From JAUHWL01 sp964416385 (GTDB lineage Bacteria > Bacteroidota > Bacteroidia > Flavobacteriales > Schleiferiaceae): a DNA stretch of 64,000 bases. Below, one piece after another: positions 33,511-41,964 of the stretch. The stretch is from the NCBI GenBank assembly GCA_964416385.1, contig CAYQDW010000007.1:1-64000 (forward strand), read 5' to 3'. The notes under the pieces are model-generated. The model worked only from the letters and a program-made list of their open reading frames with translations, was not told the DNA's origin and searched no databases. The translations under genes and the position numbers were made by a program. Numbering within the stretch: the first letter of the stretch is position 1; each line of letters begins with the position of its first letter.

Positions 33511-34681
33511 CATTGATTTGAAGCAACTATTTAATGCTGAAGCGCAAGCTTTTTATGAAGTTAACAGGCATGAGCCTATTTCAAAACTCCTCATTAAATA
33601 CGCCAAAGATCCAACCAACAAAGCGCGATCTATTCAATTAGAAGCGCGTAAGCGCGCACAAAAAAAGCTTCCTACGTGGTACAATCACCCCGAAGTAGTT
33701 TTTCCGCCCAAAGCGAATCTCGAACAAGCATCGTCTGAACGCACAGCCGCCTATAAGGCACAGCTTTTTTCATACCAATCTAGCATAGATTTAACAGGCG
33801 GTACGGGCATTGATAGCTGGCAATGGGCACTGCACGGTAAAAAACACACCTATGTTGAGCCCAACGAAGCACTCTGTGCTTTAGCCAAACATAATTTTAA
33901 TGCATTAGGACTTCCTCAAGTAAATGTTGAATGCAAAACAGCAGAGGACTTTTTAGAATCCCTTTCTGCACCTGTAGACCTGATTTATCTCGATCCGAGC
34001 AGACGGGCGGCCGGAAATAAAAAAGTGACGCTACAGGCCTATCAACCTGATGTTATCGCGCTGCTACCTGTACTACTTAAACACGCAAAAACGGTAGTGG
34101 TAAAAGTTTCGCCTTTGGCAGATTTAACCTATTTGGTTCAAGCCTTGCAAAACCATTGCGCAGCCATTTATGTACTTGCCGTTAAAAATGAATGTAAAGA
34201 AACCCTATTGCAACTCACAGCGCAAAGCACTGACCAGCCAGAAATACAAACTGTGAATTTAACCGATAATCACGCGCAAGTCTTTCGCTTTAAACGCACT
34301 GATGAAAACCAAAAAGCTGCACTTGCAGCGCGCGTATGCACCTATTTATATGAACCCAATGCCGCCATTCTTAATGCCGGTGCTTTTAATGCTGTAGCCT
34401 GCAAATACAGCCTTCAAAAATTAGATTTAAATAGTCATTTGTATACCTCAGATGTAGAATTAAATACATTTCCAGGTCATGTATATCGTGTTGTTGAAGT
34501 GGCCCACCCCTACAAATTGCGTAAAGTTTATCAAGGTATGAGCATAACAAGCCGTAACTTCCCAGATGCTGCTGAGCACATCAAAAAGCGCTTAAAAAGT
34601 ACAGAAGGAAATAACTTTAGGCTATTTGCTACAACAGTTGCCGGCAAGCGGCTTTTCATAGTTGCAGAACTTATTTACTAA
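33503..34681 (+). CDS. class I SAM-dependent methyltransferase with THUMP-like domain
   Basis: The 392-residue product has a Rossmann-fold methyltransferase core (about 90-250), with motif I DLTGGTGIDSW, the acidic motif YVEPNEALCALAKHN, and the catalytic-site region LIYLDPSRRAAGNKK. The C-terminal domain (about 290-390) matches the THUMP-like RNA-binding fold. The combination is common in Bacteroidota and suggests RNA modification, but the target is unknown. It overlaps the AI-2E gene and is the last gene of the DUF4159 operon. Confidence 0.85.
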   Translation: MFDIDLKQLFNAEAQAFYEVNRHEPISKLLIKYAKDPTNKARSIQLEARKRAQKKLPTWYNHPEVVFPPKANLEQASSERTAAYKAQLFSYQSSIDLTGGTGIDSWQWALHGKKHTYVEPNEALCALAKHNFNALGLPQVNVECKTAEDFLESLSAPVDLIYLDPSRRAAGNKKVTLQAYQPDVIALLPVLLKHAKTVVVKVSPLADLTYLVQALQNHCAAIYVLAVKNECKETLLQLTAQSTDQPEIQTVNLTDNHAQVFRFKRTDENQKAALAARVCTYLYEPNAAILNAGAFNAVACKYSLQKLDLNSHLYTSDVELNTFPGHVYRVVEVAHPYKLRKVYQGMSITSRNFPDAAEHIKKRLKSTEGNNFRLFATTVAGKRLFIVAELIY

Positions 34682-34710
34682 CTTAAATACCCAACGCAAT
34701 AGCTAGAGGC

Positions 34711-34740
34711 TTTGTAAAGCAATGCAATGCTGTACTTTTA
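34711..34740 (+). promoter_or_regulatory. promoter of the T9SS type B gene
   Basis: TTTG (34711-34714) is 18 bases from TACTTTTA (34733-34740), which is one base off TAnnTTTG. It predicts a start around 34745, ahead of ATG 34755. Confidence 0.6.
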
Positions 34741-34754
34741 CAGATGCTGAAACA

Positions 34755-37700
34755 ATGAAAAGGTTTTTCGTCATATTTTTTGCTTTTTGCGCTGCCCTAT
34801 CTACCACGTATGCGCAGGTGTACTTTGTGCCCAACCAAGGCCAATGGGCAGGAGATTTTGATTTTAAGCTACGTTTAAAATATGGTGCCGCGTATTATGG
34901 TAAGCAAGGTGTGCGCTATCACCTTATGAAAACCGAAGATATTGATCGCCTGTACGGGGAAAAAAGCCATGACAACCCAACCAACACTGATACCAAAATT
35001 CATCATCACGCATTTGAACAAATTTGGCTTAACAGCAGCACAGAAGCCATAGAAGGCACAACAAAAGCCTCTTTTTATCACAATTATTTTTTAGGAAAAA
35101 ACAGTACTCGCTGGCGCAGTGAAGTTCCCGTATTTACAGAAATGCAATACAGAAATGTTTATCCGGGGATCTATACCAAATTTTTTGAACAAGACGCGCA
35201 CTTAAAATACAATTGGATTGTATTGCCTTCTGCAAATCCGCAAAACATAAAATGGCGTTATACGGCCACAGATTCTACATGGATTGAAGCAGATAAACTC
35301 ATCATAAAAACCAGCATTGGATATGTTACAGAAGAAATTCCGGAGGCCTATACCATACACAACGGACAAAAACTACCTGTTTCGGTAACTTGGCATAAAC
35401 AAGGTGATACCTATTCTTTTAGCCTCGGAGATTACAACAAAGAAGACACCCTCATTATTGATCCTGTTGTTGTTTTCGCCTCATTTTCTGGATCTGTTGC
35501 AGATAATTGGGGCTTTACTGCCACCTATGACAGCGAAGAGAATTTTTATGGCGGTGGTATTGTCATGGCCTCAGGCTACCCGATAACCACAGGCGCTTTT
35601 CAAACAATACACAGCAACCCCACATCAGCTATTCCGTTTTCTCCTTATGGGGTAGATATTGCCATTTCAAAATTTAACCCGCAGGGCACTGCACTGCTTT
35701 ACAGCACATACTTGGGCGGCAACTCGCAAGACCAGCCCCATAGCATGTTTGTAGATGGCGCTGGCGATTTATACGTTTTTGGGGTTACCGGTTCTAACAA
35801 TTTTCCAGTTTCATCTACGGCCTATGATACCACGTTTAACGGTGGCGACAGCCTCTTTTTAAACGGCTATGCATTTCGCAATGGCACAGATATGTTTATT
35901 GCCAAATTCAATCCTTCCGGCTCTAACCTTTTAGCTTCAACCTACATAGGCGGCTCTCTTAATGACGGCTTAAACACCCGCATTGTATCTAACTATGCAG
36001 ATCAAAGTCGAGGCGAAATTGTAATTGATGAAAACAACCTTGTGTATGTTACGGCCAGTACGCTCTCTAGTGATTTCCCTATCGTAAATGGTCCGCAAGT
36101 AACAATGGGCGGTTTACAAGACGCTGTTGTTTTAAAAATGAATCCAAATCTATCTGCCCTACTTTGGTCTACCTATTATGGCGGTGTAGAGCGCGATGCC
36201 GGCTATGGCATAAAAGTGGGTACAAACGGCTCTGTTTACATCACTGGCAGCACCTTGGGCAGCACGCTTCCTGGTATGATGAATGGCTATTGGTCTACTT
36301 ATCAAGGCGGCTCGCATGATGGTTTTATTGCGCGATTTAATGCCCTTTCGGGTGCGTTACAATCAGCAACCTACGTGGGTACCAATAGCTATGACCAATC
36401 TTTTCTAATAGATTTAGATAAATTTAACAACGTGTATGTTTTTGGCCAGACCGGGGGAAATTATCCCGTTACACCGGGAACATATTTCAATGCCAACGCA
36501 AAGCAGTTCATTCACAAATTTAATCCTACCCTTGCTAATTCTGTTTTTTCAACCCGCTTCGGACGCGGTTCTAATACCGTAGATATTGTGCCGATTGCCT
36601 TAAATGTTGATGATTGCTTAAATATTCTGTTAAGCGGTTGGGGTGGCGAATCTAATGATGGTTTTTTAGGTGGAAGAACCTTTAATATGCCCATTACGCC
36701 CGATGCAGCGCAAACTACCACCGATGGCAGTGATTTATATTTTGCTGTTTTTGGGCGAAATGCAGATACCTTGAAATATGCCTCCTATTATGGCGGTAGC
36801 TCTAGCCATGAGCATGTAGATGGAGGCACCAGTCGCTTTGATCCGCGCGGAAACATTTACCAAGCAGTTTGCGCGGGCTGTGGTGGTTATTCAGATTTTC
36901 CCACAACCCCTGGCGCATGGAGTGCCACCAACCAAAGTCAAACGCCCACCAATAATTGCAATTTGGGCGTCATCAAAATAAATTTTGAAACCTTACTTAA
37001 GGCGGAAGCTATTATAGACACCAACGTGGCAATTGATACAAATTGCAACGAACTTACGCTGCAACTTCTCAATTTAAGCCGCAATGCCTCTTCTTTTATC
37101 TGGGATTTTGGAAACGGCAAATCATCAACCCTTCGCAGCCCTTCCGTAACCTTTGATACATTAGGCGTATATACCATCTCACTTATTGCCACAGATACCG
37201 TTTGCGATATTACCGATACAGTAACCATTGAAATAAATCATAATCGTGGTACCAGACCAACAGCGGCATTTACACCTTCTTTTACAACGTGTGATGTTTT
37301 TAGAACCCTTAGCCTAAACAATACCTCTAAGCGTGCCAATGCATATTTGTGGAATTTTGGTGACGGCACCAACTCTACTTCGCAAAACCCGCAACATCAA
37401 TATGCCACACAAGGCATTTACACAGTTACCCTTATTGCGTTAGATACAACCTGCGGCGCGGCAGACACCACCACACAAATCATTGATTTTACGAATAACA
37501 TTCCGGCACCAGAGGTTTACGTTACACCAGACAGCTGTTTTTATGGCGGCATTAACGTGAGCTATTTGAATGACAGCGCATGGTATACCTATACTTGGAA
37601 TTTTGATGGCGAGATTGAAAACAGTAAATATCCGCAGTTTAGATACCAAAAAGCGGGCGTTTATACTTTTACGCTTACAATTACAGATACCATTTGCAAT

Positions 37701-38009
37701 ACAACCTATACCTTTTTATTTGAGGAGGATGTTCTCCGGATTGAAGACCGGGTATTCATCCCCAATGCATTTACACCCAATCGCGATCAAGTAAACGAAG
37801 AATTTGTGATTGCCGGAAACGATTGTTTAGCCAATGCGCACTTCCAAATTTTTGACAGCTTTGGCAACCTCATTTTTGAAACATCTCAACCCTTCTCAGA
37901 TTTTTGGGACGGTTATATAGACGGCAAGCCAGCCCAAGAGGATGTATATGTGTATTATTTTAGAAGTGATGATTTTGAGAAGCGCGGTTATATCACCGTT
38001 TTTTACTAA
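34755..38009 (+). CDS. T9SS type B sorted surface protein with SBBP and PKD repeats
   Basis: The start at ATG 34755 gives the signal MKRFFVIFFAFCAALSTTYAQ; the in-frame ATG 33 bases upstream lies within the promoter. Of 1084 residues, about 25-240 form a DUF7948-type N-terminal domain. About 245-735 is a beta-propeller of SBBP repeats (STYLGGNSQDQPHSMFVDGAGDLYVFGVT is one unit). About 775-985 holds three PKD-type beta domains (WDFGNGKSST, WNFGDGTNST, WNFDGE). About 1000-1084 is the gliding-motility-associated/CHU type B sorting domain (FIPNAFTPNRDQVNEEF, WDGYIDGKPAQEDVYVYYF). It is predicted to be exported by T9SS and held at the cell surface. The ligand is unknown. Confidence 0.93.
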   Translation: MKRFFVIFFAFCAALSTTYAQVYFVPNQGQWAGDFDFKLRLKYGAAYYGKQGVRYHLMKTEDIDRLYGEKSHDNPTNTDTKIHHHAFEQIWLNSSTEAIEGTTKASFYHNYFLGKNSTRWRSEVPVFTEMQYRNVYPGIYTKFFEQDAHLKYNWIVLPSANPQNIKWRYTATDSTWIEADKLIIKTSIGYVTEEIPEAYTIHNGQKLPVSVTWHKQGDTYSFSLGDYNKEDTLIIDPVVVFASFSGSVADNWGFTATYDSEENFYGGGIVMASGYPITTGAFQTIHSNPTSAIPFSPYGVDIAISKFNPQGTALLYSTYLGGNSQDQPHSMFVDGAGDLYVFGVTGSNNFPVSSTAYDTTFNGGDSLFLNGYAFRNGTDMFIAKFNPSGSNLLASTYIGGSLNDGLNTRIVSNYADQSRGEIVIDENNLVYVTASTLSSDFPIVNGPQVTMGGLQDAVVLKMNPNLSALLWSTYYGGVERDAGYGIKVGTNGSVYITGSTLGSTLPGMMNGYWSTYQGGSHDGFIARFNALSGALQSATYVGTNSYDQSFLIDLDKFNNVYVFGQTGGNYPVTPGTYFNANAKQFIHKFNPTLANSVFSTRFGRGSNTVDIVPIALNVDDCLNILLSGWGGESNDGFLGGRTFNMPITPDAAQTTTDGSDLYFAVFGRNADTLKYASYYGGSSSHEHVDGGTSRFDPRGNIYQAVCAGCGGYSDFPTTPGAWSATNQSQTPTNNCNLGVIKINFETLLKAEAIIDTNVAIDTNCNELTLQLLNLSRNASSFIWDFGNGKSSTLRSPSVTFDTLGVYTISLIATDTVCDITDTVTIEINHNRGTRPTAAFTPSFTTCDVFRTLSLNNTSKRANAYLWNFGDGTNSTSQNPQHQYATQGIYTVTLIALDTTCGAADTTTQIIDFTNNIPAPEVYVTPDSCFYGGINVSYLNDSAWYTYTWNFDGEIENSKYPQFRYQKAGVYTFTLTITDTICNTTYTFLFEEDVLRIEDRVFIPNAFTPNRDQVNEEFVIAGNDCLANAHFQIFDSFGNLIFETSQPFSDFWDGYIDGKPAQEDVYVYYFRSDDFEKRGYITVFY

Positions 38010-38299
38010 TGAATCATAATTTCTACGGTGCTCATGTAACACATGCCACCAGATTCTTTTAGCAATGCACGTATTTCTTCTTTTAGGCGATCAAATTCTT
38101 CATCTGTACATAGCCAAACAACCATCACATTTTCAAATGCATCGCTTAAGCCTAATCCATCACGGATGCCACGGTCACCTTTACCAATAATTTGCTTAAA
38201 GATGGTATAACCCTTCGCCCCACCATGTTCTAATAACTCTATAAGTTCTTCAAGACTTGGCTTGGCAATAATGATTTCTATTTTTTTTGAGGTCTTCAT
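38006..38299 (-). CDS. sbtB: SbtB-like PII family protein
   Basis: The 97-residue PII-fold protein has the N-terminal strand KKIEIIIAKPSLEELIELLEHGGAKGYTIFK, the T-loop region IIGKGDRGIRDGLGLSDAFEN, and the C-terminal MCYMSTVEIMI. The adjacent transporter gene (two bases away) encodes an SbtA-like protein, and sbtA-sbtB pairs are known in cyanobacteria, where SbtB senses adenine nucleotides (cAMP, AMP, ADP, ATP) and controls bicarbonate uptake. Whether nucleotide sensing is conserved here is unknown. Its stop overlaps the convergent T9SS gene's stop by four bases. Confidence 0.82.
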   Translation of the reverse strand: MKTSKKIEIIIAKPSLEELIELLEHGGAKGYTIFKQIIGKGDRGIRDGLGLSDAFENVMVVWLCTDEEFDRLKEEIRALLKESGGMCYMSTVEIMIH

Positions 38300-38301
38300 G
38301 A

Positions 38302-39261
38302 CTAACGGTACAATAGCTCTAAAATGCTGTAATAAATAGGAATTCCGATGATGATATTAAATGGAAAAGTGATGCCCAAACTCATCGGCACATAAATGCC
38401 TGGATTAGCTTGTGGTACGGCCATGCGCATGGCTGCAGGCACGGCTATGTAGCTGGCGCTAGCCCCTAAAACAGTAAGGAGTAACGCATTGCCCATACCA
38501 ATACCTAACCATTTACAGGCAAACATTACAACAACGGCATTAATAATTGGTATGATTAACGCAAAAATGGTTAAAAACGCACCTTGTTTACGCAGAGAAG
38601 CAATCCGCTTGCCGGCAACCAAACCCATATCTAACAAGAAAAGCGTTAGTATGCCTTTGAACAAACCATCAGAAAAGGGTTGTATGGTTGCATATTGTTT
38701 TTCTGAAATGGTCATACCTATAATCAGGCTAATGAGAATTAAAAAGACAGACCCATTGGTAAGAGCTTCGCGCATAACTGTACCTGAACGTGAACTTTTC
38801 TTGTAATATTTACCAATTAGTACCACACCTACAATAATGGCAGGAGACTCCATAATTGCTAAGGTTGCAATCATATGTCCACCAAAATCTACATGTAACT
38901 CTGTTAAAAAGCTTATTGCGGTTACAAAAGTTACAGCACTTACAGAGCCATAAGTAGCCGCAATGGCACCCGCGTTGGGGATGTCTATTTTACGTTTAAG
39001 AATAAAAAAAGTGTAAAATGGTACAATTACGGCCAAGACAAACGCCAGAGCCAAGGTGACAAAAACCTCTGTGGTAAGCGGATTGTGGCCAAGTTCCATA
39101 CCGCCTTTTAGGCCAATAGAGAACAAGAGATAGAGCGATAAAAAGCGGGCAACATCATTGGGTATGGCCAAGTCTGATTTCACCAAAACTGCGAGCAATC
39201 CTGCTGCAAAAAACAATATGGGCGGAGAAAGTAGATTATCTAATATGAGTTGTGCATTCAT
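38302..39261 (-). CDS. sbtA: SbtA-like sodium-dependent anion (bicarbonate) transporter
   Basis: The 319-residue protein has about ten hydrophobic segments in two inverted halves, the pattern of the SbtA family (PF05982). Similar stretches are LLFSIGLKGGMELGH in the first half and LLTVLGASASYIAVPAAMRMAVPQANPG in the second, where the family binds Na+ and bicarbonate. Bicarbonate is the known substrate in cyanobacteria; in a heterotroph it might feed carboxylases, or the protein might carry another anion. It is co-transcribed with sbtB and two cysteine desulfurase-like genes. Confidence 0.82.
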   Translation of the reverse strand: MNAQLILDNLLSPPILFFAAGLLAVLVKSDLAIPNDVARFLSLYLLFSIGLKGGMELGHNPLTTEVFVTLALAFVLAVIVPFYTFFILKRKIDIPNAGAIAATYGSVSAVTFVTAISFLTELHVDFGGHMIATLAIMESPAIIVGVVLIGKYYKKSSRSGTVMREALTNGSVFLILISLIIGMTISEKQYATIQPFSDGLFKGILTLFLLDMGLVAGKRIASLRKQGAFLTIFALIIPIINAVVVMFACKWLGIGMGNALLLTVLGASASYIAVPAAMRMAVPQANPGIYVPMSLGITFPFNIIIGIPIYYSILELLYR

Positions 39262-39263
39262 GG

Positions 39264-40415
39264 TTACTGAACATTTGCAGCTGCAGCAGGCGTTCTAACT
39301 TGCCGCAACACCTCAATAAGGGTATCTATATCATTTTTGGACGTATGCTTACTAAAGGAAATACGAAGCGGTACCCTTGAACTGGCTTCTTCGCCAAGCG
39401 CTGAAATTACATGAGAGCCTTTGTTGCTGCCAGAGTTACAAGCACTGCCACCACTTGCAGCAATCTTGTGCATATCTAAACTAAAGGTTAACATGCCGCT
39501 GGTGGCATCTTGTGGAAAACCAATATTTAATACCGTGAATAAACTATTTTCCATATCGCCACTCAACCCTAAATAGTTAATGTCGCTAAATGTTTCTTTA
39601 AGCGCATTTATGGCATACGCTTTAATTTCACGCATGTGATTGGCATCATTCTCCAAGTTAGCATAGGCATTTTCAAAAGCAGCACCCAAACCAATTACAC
39701 CAACCACATTCTCTGTGCCGGCACGCATGCTTCGCTCTTGCCCGCCACCCATGATTTGTGGTGCAATTTTATGTCCGCCACGAATAAAACAGAAACCAAC
39801 CCCTTTTGGGCCATGAAATTTATGAGCAGCACAGGCCAAAAAATCTAAAGGCAACGCTTTGAGGTCAATTTTTAGGTGACAAATAGCTTGTACAGTATCA
39901 GAGTGAACCAACGCATTGTGCTTCTTTGCCAACACACAAATTTCATGCATCGGGTTTATGTTGCCAATTTCATTATTGGCATACATTAAACTAATTAGGG
40001 TTTTTTCTGAGGTTGCTAAAGCTTGTTCAAGGTGGTTCATGTTAATCCGGCCCTGACCATCAACCTCTAATAATGTTAAGCGAATTTCACCGCGATCTGC
40101 CAAGAACTCTATAGGATGTAAAACAGCATGATGCTCAAGAGGTGAAGTTATAATATGCGTTACGCCTAAATCGCGCACTGCAGAAAATATGGCCAAGTTA
40201 TCAGCCTCTGTACCACCAGAAGTAAAAAATATTTCTCCAGGCAAACAATTAAGCTCTGTGGCTATTTGCTTGCGCACTTTTTCAACTTCAATTTTCGCTT
40301 TTCTACCCAACTCATGTGTAGAGCTTGGGTTGCCAAAAATATCAAGTGCGGCAATCATGGCTTCTTTTACGTGTTGATCTAAAGGCGTAGTAGCCGCATT
40401 GTCTAAGTAAATCAT
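39264..40415 (-). CDS. cysteine desulfurase, IscS/NifS class
   Basis: The PLP enzyme moves sulfur from cysteine to acceptors for Fe-S clusters or sulfur-containing cofactors. The 383-residue product has the N-terminal IYLDNAATTPLDQHVK, a His-rich stretch SPLEHHAVLHPIEFL, the PLP Lys in CAAHKFHGPKG (about 199), and the active-site Cys in GSACNSGSNKG (about 325), inside a NifS-type loop. It sits between an unusual class V aminotransferase-fold gene (3 bases upstream) and sbtA (2 bases downstream). The partner scaffold is not in this window. Confidence 0.92.
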   Translation of the reverse strand: MIYLDNAATTPLDQHVKEAMIAALDIFGNPSSTHELGRKAKIEVEKVRKQIATELNCLPGEIFFTSGGTEADNLAIFSAVRDLGVTHIITSPLEHHAVLHPIEFLADRGEIRLTLLEVDGQGRINMNHLEQALATSEKTLISLMYANNEIGNINPMHEICVLAKKHNALVHSDTVQAICHLKIDLKALPLDFLACAAHKFHGPKGVGFCFIRGGHKIAPQIMGGGQERSMRAGTENVVGVIGLGAAFENAYANLENDANHMREIKAYAINALKETFSDINYLGLSGDMENSLFTVLNIGFPQDATSGMLTFSLDMHKIAASGGSACNSGSNKGSHVISALGEEASSRVPLRISFSKHTSKNDIDTLIEVLRQVRTPAAAANVQ

Positions 40416-40418
40416 GTG

Positions 40419-41924
40419 CTATAATTTCAAAGATTTAGCAAACCATTGTTGCACGCTGGCCTGCTCATTATTTATGGTTGTTTTATGTTTAAACTCATTG
40501 GTAGCTGGGGTGTAAATGTAATCGTGTTGCCAAGATTGCCAATTTTCTGCAACCTCTTTTATGGCTTTACAGATGTATTGCACCTCTGCATTGGTCATGG
40601 TAGGATGAAAACTTGCGCGTATCCAACCGGGGCGCACTCTAAAATTACCCTCTTGTACATTAAAAGCGATGGTGTCTGAAGCGTCTTCATCTAGCTCAAG
40701 TAAATAATGCCCATACGTACCAGCACATGAGCACCCACCACGGGTTTGTATGCCGTATCTATCATTAAGCATACTTACACCTAAATTATAGTGCAACCCT
40801 TCTATGGCAAAAGAAAGTACCCCTAAGCGTTTCTGCGTGTCACCAGCCAGGATTTTTATAACAGTATTTGACGACAACTCATTGAAAATAATTTCAAGGA
40901 TTTCATCCTCACGCGCCCGGATATTTTCTATACCCATTTCTTCTTTTAGCCTGATGGCCAATGCCGCCTTAATGGTTTGTAAGAATCCAGGCGTGCCACC
41001 ATCCTCTCGGGTTTCTATATCATTAATATAATAATGCTTACCCCACGGATTGGTAAATGTTACCGTACCACCACCGGGAATGTCTGGTACTTTGTTGGTG
41101 TATAAGCGCGATGAAAATATCAACATGCCTGGTGTTCCCGGGCCACCTAAAAACTTATGCGGTGAAAAGAAAATGGCATCTAGTGTAGCTTCAGGATCAT
41201 TTTCTGGATGCATATCTATTTGCACATAAGGCCCTGAACAAGCAAAATCAACAAAGCACACACCCCCAGCCTGATGCATAATGCGCGCAATTTCGTGGTA
41301 TGGCGTTTCTATACCTGTAACATTGCTACAGCCTGTAACACTGGCAATTAACTTACGCTTGCCAGCATATTTACGAACCAATTCTTTTAAATGCGATAGG
41401 CTCACGAGGCCTTCTGGCGTAGCGTCAATAATCTCAACCTGAGCCAATGTTTCTAACCAGCTTGTTTGGTTGCTGTGATGCTCCATATGGGTTATAAAAA
41501 CCACAGGGCGTTCTTCGTTGGGCAGGTTAATGTGATGTTTTACTTGCTCTGGTACCTTTAAACCCAAAAGGCGTTGAAATTTGGAAACTGCACCCGTCAT
41601 GCCCGTTCCAGAAGGAATTAATACATCTTCTGCATTGGCGTTGACATGATTTTTTATAACGCTTTTTGCCTCGTGATAGGCCAATGTCATCATTTTGCCC
41701 GTATACGAAGTCTCAGTATGCGTATTGGCTACGAGGGCGCCCATATCGCGCGAAAGCCGCTCTTCTATTGGGGCATATAATCTACCGCTTGCCGTCCAGT
41801 CTGCATAGATGATTTTCTTTTCTCCATAAGGCCCCACAAAGCTTTGGTCGATACCAATGATATTTTTGCGAAACGGTTCAAAATAAGCCTCTAAGGCACT
41901 TTTTGGGGATTTAGACGTATGCAT
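40419..41924 (-). CDS. class V aminotransferase-fold PLP enzyme, cysteine desulfurase-like
   Basis: The protein is 501 residues, longer than typical SufS/NifS. It has IIYADWTASGRLYAPIEE near the N-terminus, THMEHHSNQTSW, a Cys/Asn-rich TGCSNVTG, the PLP Lys in FFSPHKFLGGPGTPG (about 255), and TRGGCSCAGTYGHYLL (about 396) where NifS-like enzymes carry the active-site Cys. The sequence class is related to molybdenum-cofactor sulfurase-type proteins, but the exact role is unknown. It heads the four-gene operon and has its own -7 box. Confidence 0.8.
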   Translation of the reverse strand: MHTSKSPKSALEAYFEPFRKNIIGIDQSFVGPYGEKKIIYADWTASGRLYAPIEERLSRDMGALVANTHTETSYTGKMMTLAYHEAKSVIKNHVNANAEDVLIPSGTGMTGAVSKFQRLLGLKVPEQVKHHINLPNEERPVVFITHMEHHSNQTSWLETLAQVEIIDATPEGLVSLSHLKELVRKYAGKRKLIASVTGCSNVTGIETPYHEIARIMHQAGGVCFVDFACSGPYVQIDMHPENDPEATLDAIFFSPHKFLGGPGTPGMLIFSSRLYTNKVPDIPGGGTVTFTNPWGKHYYINDIETREDGGTPGFLQTIKAALAIRLKEEMGIENIRAREDEILEIIFNELSSNTVIKILAGDTQKRLGVLSFAIEGLHYNLGVSMLNDRYGIQTRGGCSCAGTYGHYLLELDEDASDTIAFNVQEGNFRVRPGWIRASFHPTMTNAEVQYICKAIKEVAENWQSWQHDYIYTPATNEFKHKTTINNEQASVQQWFAKSLKL

Positions 41925-41943
41925 AGCAAAGTAGACATTTTAA

Positions 41944-41951
41944 CAAAAGTA
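41944..41951 (-). promoter_or_regulatory. -7 box of the desulfurase-sbtAB operon
   Basis: On the minus strand the octamer is TACTTTTG (TAnnTTTG), with its first base 27 nt before ATG 41924. The -33 position overlaps the end of glmM and shows no clear TTTG. Confidence 0.5.
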
Positions 41952-41964
41952 GCGATGTTACCCT

